A DNA stretch of 64,000 nucleotides from Montifringilla adamsi (lineage: Eukaryota > Chordata > Aves > Passeriformes > Passeridae). The stretch spans positions 310,001 to 374,000 of the forward strand of contig JAGGNK010003335.1 in the NCBI GenBank assembly GCA_017590115.1, read 5' to 3'. The notes beneath the pieces were generated by a model, which saw only the letters and a program-made list of their open reading frames with translations, did not search any database and had not been told where the DNA came from. This document shows positions 21,336-32,110 of the stretch, in pieces (within the stretch, counting starts at the first letter, position 1; every line of letters begins with the position of its first letter). The position numbers and the translations under genes are program-made.

Positions 21336-24300
21336 CACTCATGGTGGGACTGCAAGCACACTGGTGCTTCTGCCCATGCACCATGTTCTGGGACAAGCAG
21401 GACAGAGGAGGCCAAGAGCCCTGCTTGGGGCTCCTGGCCCAGCCTAAAGCTGCTGCTCAGACCTCTGTGAGCAGCTGCTGGACCAAGCAGGACTGTGCAG
21501 AGGGGCTGTGCCCTGCTGACCACTACTGCCAGCCTGTGAGCTGTTGCCCCAGGTGCTCCTTTGGCCCAAGCCCTGGGCCCCACTGGGCTGTGTGTGCCCT
21601 GTGCTGTGCTGTGGCCAGAGCAGCCCTTCCCAGCCCAACACACTGGATGTGCTTTGGAAAGCTGCCAGACCAGCAAAGCCACGCTGGCCATGGCCATCCC
21701 ACAGTCACAGCCGAGTCTGGCTTGGCAAAAGGTACAGGATGCTTCAGAGAGCAGCTGGAGAGGGAGAAGGGGGAGGGGAGAGGCCATGCCAGGCAGGTGG
21801 GTGGCTGTGGTGTCTCAGCGCATGAGGGCTGCCCTCCCCTGCCACTGACCCTTCTGTGCCTCGGCTGCTGCAGTGGGAGCTCCCTGGGGCTGTTGGCAGA
21901 GGTAGCACTGTGGCTGCTGCTTTGGCTTTGCATCCCTCTCAGTGGAGATCAGAGTCCTTGGAGAAGCCTTCAGAGTCTCATCAGTGTCACTCTGCTGGTA
22001 GCTGAGACAGCTCTGTGCTTCAGGGTGAGACGTGCTCAAAGGCAAAAATACCCTGGGGCAACCCGGGGAACAGAAGCCACCATCAGCTGCAGCTGAGCAG
22101 TGTCGGGTGACCTTTTTTCTCCCTTGAGCAGTCTTGCTCTAGGGAAGTGGAGGACCCTTGATGCTGAGCTGCTGCACCGAGGCACCCAGCAGCGTGTTCT
22201 GTGTGTCAGAAGCTGCCTGCAGCGTGCGCGGGTGTTCATGGCAGGGAAATGAGGCAGCTTTGCCACAACCTGTTCCCAAACCTTTTCTAGTTCCACCTGG
22301 CTGCTTACCCAGCTGGCAGAGGCAAGGGAACCGTGCCTCCTGCCCATGGATGTGGGGATATTTCCCTCCCCTCCCCCTGCAATCAGATGCTTGCAGAGCA
22401 GAGCTTGCACTCCATCAGACGTGGGTGTCTATAAAAAGCCTCCCTGGGGTTGCGATTGGGTGGGTTGGCTGTGCCACGTGGTTTCTCGTAAGGCCTGTGT
22501 TGCTGAGCAAGTGGCATTCCACTTATTTTTGGCATTAATAGTCTTTAGTTAATACATAAATTCAGCTTAAATTCTGGATGGAGAATAAATCCCAAGTGGA
22601 GGCTCTGCTAATAAGACGACAGACGCTTCGGGGAGCCTGGGACGCCTGTCAGCGGAGCGGCCATGGCTGTGAGATCGAGAGCAGCAACACGAGGGCCTGA
22701 AAAGTTACCACCAGTTTCTGACTGAATTACACAAGGATTAGGCAGGTGCCTGAGGTGAGCTCTAGCTTTAACTGCTGGAGCTGAACTCATTTGAGCAAAC
22801 ACCCCAGTGAGATCCCTCATCCCACCTGGCGTGTGGAGGGAAGGAGTCAAAGCCTCAGTTCAGGTCTGACCACTGCAGAACACCCTCATCTCTGCACTCT
22901 CCCGACAGGCAGGTCTAGCCTGAGGTCCTCTGCTCTGCTTCCCTCTTGCTGACCCCCTGTCAGTCCTCCCAGGCTTCCCCACATCCTGGTACATCCCAAG
23001 GGACCTTCACCCCAGATCTGGGTGTGTTGAGGGCTGCATCCCAATGGCTATGTCCTTCCAGAGTCACACATCCCTGTGAGGACCTGGCAGGGAAAATCAT
23101 GACCAAGCCATGCAGAGTGTGGGACCTTGGACCTCTGACCTTGGGCTTTGCTCCATGGCTTGCTGCTGTCCCTGAAGGAGGGTCTGGAGGTGCCAGCAGG
23201 CTGTTCCAGGGTTTTGTGGCATTGTGCTCCCCAGGGCTGTGCAAATGTGGCAGAATGGAGGGTCCCAAGCCTGAATTCACCATGCCCCTGATGGTTTTCA
23301 GGGTCAGGGTTGGAGCTGACTTGTGTCCCTGCCCCAGCAGGCCCTGCTCAGCAGCACCAGTACCTGGTGCCTCGCTCACCCTCGTGCTGCCCACCACACC
23401 TACACAGGGGGCTGCTGATGGCTCTGCAGCCCAGCAGGGGAACAAACCCTTCCTCATATCCTTCCCATGACCATGCTGGAGCTGTTTTGTGCCTGTGTCA
23501 GACTGACAGGGCAAGAGGGATGTGCTCAGTCCCATCTCCAGCAGCCTCCTGAGGTCTTCCCCACTTTTATCTGACTGCTGTGAGATGAAATTCAGAATAC
23601 TTTCCATGCTTTTTGAGAAATGTCCTTGTGAAGAAGAAGCTTTCCAGGAACCTTTCCAGGGGGTGCTGCACTGATGGTCTGCCAGCCTGTCCCACTCCAG
23701 CCCTTCCCTGTCCCTTCCCTCGGAGTTGGGGTGCAGGGTGTATGCTACTCTTAGGGAGAGGTGTCCAGGTGACTGGACCACAAACCCCATGGCTAAGGGG
23801 TGGCTTGCCAGCTCCTCACAGGGTCCTCATTGTGTTTTTGTGAATTTCAACTCTTACCAGAGCTGAAAAGGGAAGTTATTCAGGTTTTAGAAGAACACCG
23901 GTTGGTCCCAGTCTCTCCTTTCTCACCTTGTGCATGAGGTCAGTCCCTACATTAACCCCTTGCATGGAAGCAAAGAGTTTAAAGAAATTTTCAAGCCTCA
24001 GATCTGGGGAGCTTCAGGTTTCAGTTGCAGTCAGGACTGATATTCCAGCACTGGCCTCATAAAGTGGGGAGAGTCAGAGGGAATTACTTTCCCCATGTTC
24101 CTCCCTGTGGATTTCCATCTCACCCTGCTTCTTTCATCTGCAGTTTCCATCTGAAGGAGTGACAAGAGAAACCTCAGTTGTTTTGTTTTTGGGGACAAGG
24201 GTTTGGAGCCACATTGTTTTCCCATATTTTTGGTTCAGGGGAGGTGGGGCTCATTTCAAAGCCTGTGTGTTGCAGCTGGGAAAGCCCTGGCTGGTGGGAC

Positions 24301-24410
24301 TGGTGGTTACCCCTGATTCACAACATGAGGGGGTGAAGTCCCAGCTGCAGCCTTTGGGCAAGGTGTAACAACCAGGAGGTCTGTGCAGAGCTGTAGGTGG
24401 ATTCAGCTAT

Positions 24411-24440
24411 TCCTCTCCTCTCCTCTCCTCTCCTCTCCTC
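24411..24440 (+). repeat. (TCCTC)6 microsatellite
   Basis: Six perfect TCCTC units, a polypyrimidine tract, followed by TCTTCCCCC. Confidence 0.95.
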
Positions 24441-24580
24441 TCTTCCCCCACATCTGTGTTCTCATCTGGGACCTGCCTTGGGGACGCATCACGCTGCAGT
24501 AGAAGCTGCAGCATGAGATGATGTGGGGGCGGCCCTGGGATGCTCCTCTCTTGGAGCAGGGGCCTCAGGGAAGTAAGTGA

Positions 24581-24600
24581 GTGTGTGTGTGTGTGTGTGT
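24581..24600 (+). repeat. (GT)10 microsatellite
   Basis: Ten perfect GT dinucleotides preceded by GTGA. It lies 140 bases from the TCCTC tract. Confidence 0.95.
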
Positions 24601-25627
24601 CCCTGTACTTGTGCCAGAGGCTTCCTTTGGAGCCAGAAATGATCAATGCTGGAGGCTGGGGGGGTGGGAGGGAGGAATCCCAGCATCTTCCTACCCAGTA
24701 GCCAGCAAATAGACTCTTAGGATTGGCCGTTGCTAGGCACAGGGCTGGCCAATGGCTGCAGAGTGGTCCAGGCACGGCCGGGACATCCTGGCTGGGGCTG
24801 GCGCCCGTGTCCCGAGAGGACAAACCCTGGCAAGGGACAGCAATGCACAGGAGGGAGTATTTGGCATGCAGAGTGAGTCCAGGCTGAGCAGAGCTGTGGG
24901 GTTTTGTGCCTTGTTTTTTTCCCCCCAGCCACTCCCCTCTCTGCTGACCTCTGGCCCCTTTTAATCCGAGTCCCTCCATCACCACCCCGTGTATCCTGAG
25001 CCCTTGGGAAGGTGAGAGTCCTCCCCATCCCTCTGTTCTGCCCCAGAGAGAGCTGACTGCGAGGTGGCTCTCACCTGGAAAAGCCCAACAACAACTCTCT
25101 CAATAAACCAGCACTGAATGAGGCAGAATAAAGAGAGTATCTAGTGAGTAAATAAAACATCCTTCCAGATGCTGTGCACCCATATTTGTGCAGCATCAGA
25201 CAGACTCTGGGCAGATTTCTCCCATGTCTCAGAGCAGATCCAAGCCAGGGAGGGAAGCTCTCCCTTTTGGTCATTCATTATATAATTTCCTTCCAAGAAA
25301 TCAACTGTCAAGGGTGTTCTCACAAGGACTCCTTGCTGCACTGTTAAAAACATGCAGGGCCACACAGGCGGTTCATCTGCTGTGCTTGAGTGGGAGCTGC
25401 CATGGGCTGCAATATCCTGCTGAGCTTTGCCCATGGGCAAGGCACGTGTGTGGCACAGCCTGGAATGTGCTCAGTACGTCCAGCACAGCCCAGCAGAGCC
25501 CGGGCATGGGTGTACTCAGCTCGTAGGTGCACCATAACTCCTCAAGGCACAGTGGTCTCCTGCTCAGCATCAATGCACTCCAGGGGCTGAAGCACTCCTG
25601 AAATGTGGGATGCCTTCTGGCAAATGC

Positions 25628-25679
25628 TGGAGAGGAATCTTGAACAAGGGCATGGAGTGACAGGACAAGGGGGAATGGC
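25628..25679 (+). mobile_element. CR1 LINE internal fragment
   Basis: ATCTTGAACAAGGGC, then GGAGTGACAGGACAAGGGGG, is the signature of a CR1 3' UTR module also seen at 48,857. The match stops after about 50 bases, and the downstream CR1 end is missing, so the copy is deleted or strongly diverged. Confidence 0.65.
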
Positions 25680-27010
25680 AATTGGGATGGGGTAGAATAC
25701 AAGCAAAGGATGGGAAAATAGCTGACAACTTTGGGGGAGAGCAGCCTCTGTGACCAGTCCCAGCTTGTGATTGGTTTGGATTAGCTGTGGAATCAGGGCA
25801 GGGGATGTGGGGAGAGGCACAGGCAGGGCCAGCCAGTCCTGCTCTGCCTTTGCTCTGTCACTGTCCCTGCTCCGTGGGGCTGCACTAATCCCCGCCAGGA
25901 AAAGCAGGGAGGGAGCTGTGCTTTGATGGAGACAAGGAATGGTTTAGAGAGAATTAGAAGGGATTTATGTTGGTGGAAGAAAACACAGTAAGCGTGGCTG
26001 GCCTGGCCTGGGTCAGGGCACTGGGCTGTGCAGGGGGCTGGCCCTGAGGAGCTGCTGTGATGGCAAGGGGGCTGCTCACCAGAGTTCTCCTTAAAGCCAC
26101 TGTTCCCAGAAGTGTACGACTGCACATGAATCTTAATTATCTTGTAGAAGTTTTATGGTGACTGGAAGAAACTTGAGAGGATGAACAAGCAAAGCTCTTT
26201 CCATCTGGAGATGAGTGAAAACGCCCCAGCATTTATTTAGTGTATTTTCTGTGTGCTTGAAATTCACCTCCCAGCTTTATGTTGTCCATCTCTCAGTTCT
26301 GCACTGCTTTGAGCTAGCTACCAGAATAACCCAAAAATGTCTGTTTGCAGGTCCCACTGAAGATTTCTCCCAGTTAGAGCTTGGTTCCAGTTAGACCATG
26401 CAATGGTTGCTGTGGGTGCCAGCATCCATCATTGGCAACTCACAGTCTGTTGCTCCCCCGTGCAGCAGTGTCCCTCCTGGCTGGCAGCTGGCTCTGCTGC
26501 ATGTGATGAGGCAGGATGTGGGATGGACAGGCTGCAATCCACCATTCTGGGAGCCTCCAGGGGTTCACAGGCATCAACTGCTCCTCTTGACTTGCCTGGA
26601 CAGGAGGCAGAGGTGGTGCTGATCCCCAGCACTCCTGTTGCTAATGGCTATGGAAAACATCCTGCTGGCCCGGCAGGTCCTGGCTGCCACCCCCAGCTGT
26701 GTCTCTGCACCAGCAGCTGGGCCGAGCTGTTGGAGCAGTTTCGCTTCACAGCTCCGAGAACGCCAGGACGTGGCAGTGTCTGCAAAAACACGGGCAGCTG
26801 CTCCCAAGGATGCAGGGAGCCGGCGGGTGGAGATACTGACAGCATCTCAGCTGCCCCGGGATGCTGCAGAGACCACTGGCACCTTCCAGGGCACAGAGCT
26901 CCCAGCCTGTCAGGGAGATGGGTCTGAGCCCCCCGTGGGGGCTGGCAGGACTTGCTCACTCAGAAATCACAGGCTGGTGCTGGCAGGCAGGGATTTGGGA
27001 TGCGGCTGGA

Positions 27011-27257
27011 CTGGTTTTGGGGGTTTTTTTGTTTTGTATGAGATGGTATTCTTTGTTTGGTTTTAGATTTTTATTAGTTTTTATTTATGTTACAGTTTTA
27101 TGAACTGTGAGTTCTATAGTGTTTTATTCTAATAAACTAAAAATGGAGATGTGTTTTTTAATAAGGTTTTTAAAGGATAAATTGTTTAATTAAGAAATTA
27201 TACTTAAATTATTTTTATTTTTAACTTAATAATTCACTGTTTGTGGTTTGTAAGTCA
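27011..27257. other. AT-rich island
   Basis: About 245 bases made mainly of T and A runs (TTTTTATTAGTTTTTATTTA, GTTTAATTAAGAAATTATAC, AATTATTTTTATTTTTAAC), with sharp edges against GC-rich DNA on both sides. It could be an old retroposon tail, a matrix-attachment-like segment or conserved regulatory DNA. I could not assign it to a repeat family. Confidence 0.5.
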
Positions 27258-29224
27258 TCTGGGCTTGCACCCCAGTTTTGTGGTGTAGGGGCAGAGTCTG
27301 GGGGTGCCCCATGTCTCAGCTGCTGGACAGTGCTGCACTGCAGAGTTTTCCTCTTGCACTGAAAGGGATAGAGAGGGGAAGGGCAGGAACCTGCCATCAG
27401 GGGCCAAATCTGCTGTCCTCAGGGGGGTCTGCAGTGAAAGCTCTGACAAGGTGCTTGGACGTGGCCCTGTGCTCTGCTCTGAGGTCAGGGAATGTCCCTG
27501 CTCTGCTTCCTGCTGCTCTTCAGGAAGCATCTTTGGGAAGAGATGGCAGGACAGGAAGGAAGAGAATAAGGGACAGCACATGTGAGGAAGCAGCAGAGAG
27601 GGGGGTGCAGGAAAGCTGGTGGAGATGTGGTGGGGAAAGACATGGGAGCCCAGTGATTAAAATGATTTCCCCTGATTCTGCAGAAGGGTCAGCCAGGAAG
27701 TCGGAGTCCTGGTGTGGCTCTCCTCAAGGTCATAAAGCCAAGGCTCTTTTTGGAAGAAGTGCAGTCCTGGGATCCTGCTGGGCATCATATTTGGCTGAGC
27801 CCAGGGGCCTCTGCTTCCCTGAGCAGGCTCCTTTGAACACTTGTGTCCAGCACGGAGCCTCTGACAGAGCTCCAAGGTGACAGAGCAATTTGTCAGTGGC
27901 CCTGTCAGATGCTGAAGCCTCGTTCCACTGAGAAAGGATTTTAGGCTGTGACATGCACTCAGATTCCCATTAGGTGCCAGCTCCAGCTGGCTGTTGTTTT
28001 CCTGCTGTTGTAGAATAAGGTGAGGGATGGACTGACCTGTGTTTTATTGGATCTACCTAATTTTTTAATGATTTATTTGCTGCAGAGAAAACAAACTGGG
28101 GCAGGAACTGGTCTGCCCAGATTGACACTTCTTGTTTTTATTGCAGACTGGACCTGCTGGGGTTCCCTATACTTCAGAATGATGGGGAAAACTTGGCTTT
28201 CCTGTCCCACTGGGTGCTGGGCATATCTTGCTGTGGCTTATCTCAAAACCCCTCAGCTGCAATGCCTTGGGGTTGCTCTCTGGCACAGACATCAACACAC
28301 AGCTGTGGAACAGGACCAATGAAACAGGGCTATCTGCAGAGAAGGGTTCTTAGTCCTGTTAGCTCATGAACTGTGACCAGGAGTTTCTTCAGCCCAGATA
28401 AAACAGTGCCAAGGCATCTGCAACACTGAGGGTGCAGATGCTCTTATTCCCATGCAGTTTAATTTACTGGTGTTGCTGTGTCTTGGTGTCTGGCTTTCCA
28501 GAGATCACAGCTAAGAGCAGCAGCAAGACTGCCCTGGGAGATGAAGGACACTGGGAAGGAGCAACAGCCTCTCCCAGCACAGTCTTCTGGGCTTCCCTTC
28601 TGTGGGAAGGCTCTGGAAACCCCAGACTGGGTCTTCCCTCTGCCCTCATGCCACAGGGCTGCAGGTGGGTGGGAAGCTGTGGCAGATCAAGGTGCATGGA
28701 AGGGTTTTCATGGAATGGCTTCTCTATGGTGAGGACTTCAGAGTCCTTTCCTTCCACAGGGTCTGATGGAGGAAAAGCACCCCCGCGAGGGACCAGATTC
28801 TGCCAACAGCTCCGCAGGAGTGGTTTGCTGTGCCCAAGACAGAGCAGGAGCCTAAAGCAGACTTTGGGGGTGCTACAAGCTGTGCCCAAGGAGGAGCTGG
28901 ATCTCCATCACATTCACCGTGCTCAGAGGAGCTCACAGCTGGAACACGCTGTCCTAGAAAACGGCGCACGTTAGTCCCAGAGTCTCCAAGGCTTCGCTCC
29001 CGTGTAGTGACATCCAGTCACAGTAAAGTGGGACAGGAGAGACCTGGTGACAGCTCTGACGTGGTGCCAGCTCGGCTGGGAGGAAATGACGGGTCTGCCA
29101 GCTCCTGTTTGCTTGCTGGTCTGAGCCTGATGTGGGTTTTCCCAACGGAAAAATCCCCATGGCCTTGGAAAAAGATGGAGGGGAAACCAAGGTAGAGAGA
29201 ATGAAGGCCAGGCTCTCAAGCTTG

Positions 29225-29350
29225 GCCAAATGGTTTATTTTTCTAGGATTTAATTTTTTTCAGATCCTAGTTAAGGGCCAATTAAATGATTAGTGTCACT
29301 GTGTCTTAATTAAGGTTAAATAGGCTGTGACTGTTGCTAATGATGGGCCA
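29225..29350. promoter_or_regulatory. AT-rich block with homeodomain-type sites
   Basis: Contains TTAATTAA at 29,306-29,313, plus AATTAAATGATTAG and GGTTAAATAGG within 40 bases, in an otherwise GC-rich intron. Clusters of TAATTA-type words occur in developmental enhancers; conservation would be needed to support that here. Confidence 0.3.
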
Positions 29351-30602
29351 TGATGGTCTTCTGAAGTGACCTCTATCACCTCTAACCTGTTTGGGATGGA
29401 GCCACCTTGCTGTGGAGGAATAATCTGTCTGAGATGGGATACTCAGCTGTCACACAACTGCCACTTGGTGTGGGAGGGGACTCTTGGATTAAAGCCATAC
29501 CTGGCAATAATGACACCTGGCTTTGCATGTGGTTCCAGCAGCCCAGGGGCTGTGGTGAGGATGGGGGCACCGTCCTTGCTCTTATCCCACCCCATGGTAC
29601 TCCCTACTCCCTTGGGAACAAATCTCTCCTCCATGTCCTGCTTTTGTTCTGCAAACCAAAACTACCAGGATACCTTTCAGCTGGCTAAAACAATACATCC
29701 CTAATACTTTTTGTCATTAAACTGAGTTTTATGAATGTGTGGGAAATTGAAGCAGCCCTTCTGCTATTTCAATGGGAGTTCGTGCACAGTACTGTTCATT
29801 CCATCACTTTTAGCCCAGCTCTGCTTTGGCAGTGCTGACACCAAGAATCCAATGCTGGATTTTTGGTTTGCCACAGGAAAGGGCTGGGCACAGAACACAC
29901 AGATGTCTGCTCTGTGGTCATGCCAGTGCAGACACCATAAATCTATATATTTTAATTATCATAAACAATGCCTTCAGGGAATGCTGCTGACACTTTTCCT
30001 GCTGAAACTATGCTTTCCACTCTTTGTGCGGTTCCAAGGAATTTCCCATGGGATTGTTTTCCAGGAGAGGGAAAGCCAGTGATGGGAAACTAATGTGTTG
30101 TCAAGAGCTTGCTGCAACGTCCAGCTGATTTCCCATTCCCCTGCTGTACAAAGTGGCCTTTGCTTGTCTTGATATTCAGAGATGTCCCATGCAGGGATGC
30201 TGATGAGTGTCTTGGTAAAAGACAGTGTTCAAATAAGCTGTAACAAGAGAGGGTCTGGAGGCCTGAGAGGGCCCTGCCGCAGCAGAGCAGTGCTGCAGCC
30301 CTCCTGATCCCCACTTTCACCCGGATACATGGAGGCTCCTTAGGCTTTAAGCTGCTACAAGATGAGGAACCCAGCTCAAAGCCAACTGTATCCTCTTACA
30401 CAAACACCAGCGCTGGGAATTGCGAGGGATCATGGGGGATTGAGAGTGGCCAACTGAGGGAAGCAATGAGCTGGGACAGGGACTTGCAGGGACAAGGGGC
30501 TGGAGGGACCTGAAAAGGCAGAGCCTGTTGCAAGGGACCTCCCTGGATGCAGTCCCGTGAGAGGTGCTGGGAGATTTTGGATGGAATTCAAGAACAGCAC
30601 AT

Positions 30603-30730
30603 GTGGAAGTGTTGGAAAGGCATGTGGATGTGACACTTGGGGATATGGTTTAGTGGTGAACGGAGTGGTGCTGGGTTAGCAGTTGGACTTGATGGTCTTA
30701 GAGGTCTTTTGTAACCTTAATGGTTCTAGG
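30603..30730 (+). mobile_element. CR1 LINE 3' tail
   Basis: Contains GGATGTGACACTTGGGGA, GGTTTAGTGGTGAACGG, GTTGGACTTGATGGTC and TTAGAGGTCTTTTGTAACC before a degraded terminal repeat. This is the same CR1 3' end type as the copy ending at 21,335. Confidence 0.85.
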
Positions 30731-32070
30731 AGTCTCTCTTCTAGCAGGCAAGACACTTCTCCTAAATTCAAGTTCAGTTGGGAAATAATTTGCAAAATAG
30801 GTGTCAAAAGGGATCTGAAGGGCTCCAATTCAGCCTCCCATCCACAGGTGCCTGGTGCAAGGTGCAGCATCAGCTGTATCCCAGGAGAAATTAATGTGAA
30901 ACATTCACATTGCTGGCCACAGTTGTAGGGTTTGTACAAAGCCATTTGTACAGACTCAGGATTTGGTCTGATAAGTCAGGGGAGACTTTGGGCATGGAGT
31001 AACAGCAAGTTCTGACCTGGGTGAGGCATTTTCCTGGGCTCTGGGATCAGGTGGAAGCTGCCACATACGCTGGAAATGTCTTGAGGTGTGGGGTGGTGAT
31101 GGTGCTGTTGCCTTGGACATTCTTCTCTTCTGTGCTGGGGTGGAAGAAGATTTAGAGATAGGCTTGTCTGGGGCCCACATGCCTCATCTCTGCATGTCAC
31201 AGCAACTTTAACACCCAAGCTGGGGCAAGGCTGCAGGACCCCTGCACAGTCTGTGTGGGAAGGCAAACTGCTTAGCTCCAGCACCCTGACAGGAGATAAA
31301 TCCAGGGCTTTAGCAGACTTATACCCTTTGGAGGTACAATCCCTCACCATGCCCCTTGTGGGGCATCTGATGAGTCTTTTAGAGGTCTTGAAGGAGTTGG
31401 ACCAAAAGGTCTCAGCTCTCTGGAAATGCTTGGGCTGATCCTGGTGCACGTTCCAGCCCTGTCCTGGTGGATGGGCTCCATCCACCCTCTTTTCCCTGCC
31501 CTGCTGGCAGCGCTCACAGCCAGCGTTCCCTGCTCTGGCTGCTCAGGCTGGACGTGGCAGCCAGCCCTGCCCTTTGCCGGGCTGGAGCTGCCAGACACGG
31601 AGCAGATGGTTCCATCTGCACCCAGACAAGGCTCTGTCTCCGGGGCTGACATGGGAGACAGGAGGGATGTGTGAACAACTCCACGTTCCCTCTGCTGCTG
31701 CCTGCCTTCCCACCACCGTGCTGCGGCCACTTAGGACTTCTGGGGAATAAAGCCTGGGGGATGGCTGAGGAAACAGAGCCCCTTGAGCCCGGTGGAGGCC
31801 TGGCAGAAGCAGGGGAGAGGAGCACTCAGTGGCTGTGCTTGGCAGGGACTCTGTTTGCAGGGGTTGCCGGTCACACACTGACCGCGGTGCTTGCAGCTCC
31901 CGGGGGAGGCAGCAATCTGTGTCATCTCGCAGCGGGCTCCCTTAAATCTCGGCCTGATTAAGCAATGGCAATATGGGCCTGATATGAAAGAGCCTTCCCT
32001 GAAAAGGGCCGATTGTGTGGGCAGAAATAGCCTGTTTAATTGTTCTCAGGGCCCTGCAGTTGCACGCACA

Positions 32071-32110
32071 CGAAGCCTTCAGTTGAGCACACGAAGCCTT
32101 CAGTTGAGCA
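32071..32110 (+). repeat. 21-bp tandem duplication
   Basis: CGAAGCCTTCAGTTGAGCA occurs at 32,071 and again at 32,092 without mismatch, giving a 21-base period and two copies. Confidence 0.9.

Larger units (their letters stand above)
21336..26999. other. Intron stretch, no gene recognised
   Basis: Contains two microsatellites and a CR1 fragment. The long open frames at 21,284-22,096 (+) and 22,960-23,790 (-) have compositions typical of GC-rich non-coding DNA and match nothing I know. AT-rich blocks at 22,510-22,620 and 26,115-26,290 stand out from their surroundings. Confidence 0.5.

Noticed and set aside
21284..22096. 270-codon cysteine-rich open frame following a CR1
   Set aside because: Begins inside the CR1 tail; cysteine spacing is irregular, with no EGF-like or other recognisable module.
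22960..23790. 276-codon minus-strand open frame
   Set aside because: Shares its span with plus-strand frames of similar quality; no domain, signal or splice context.
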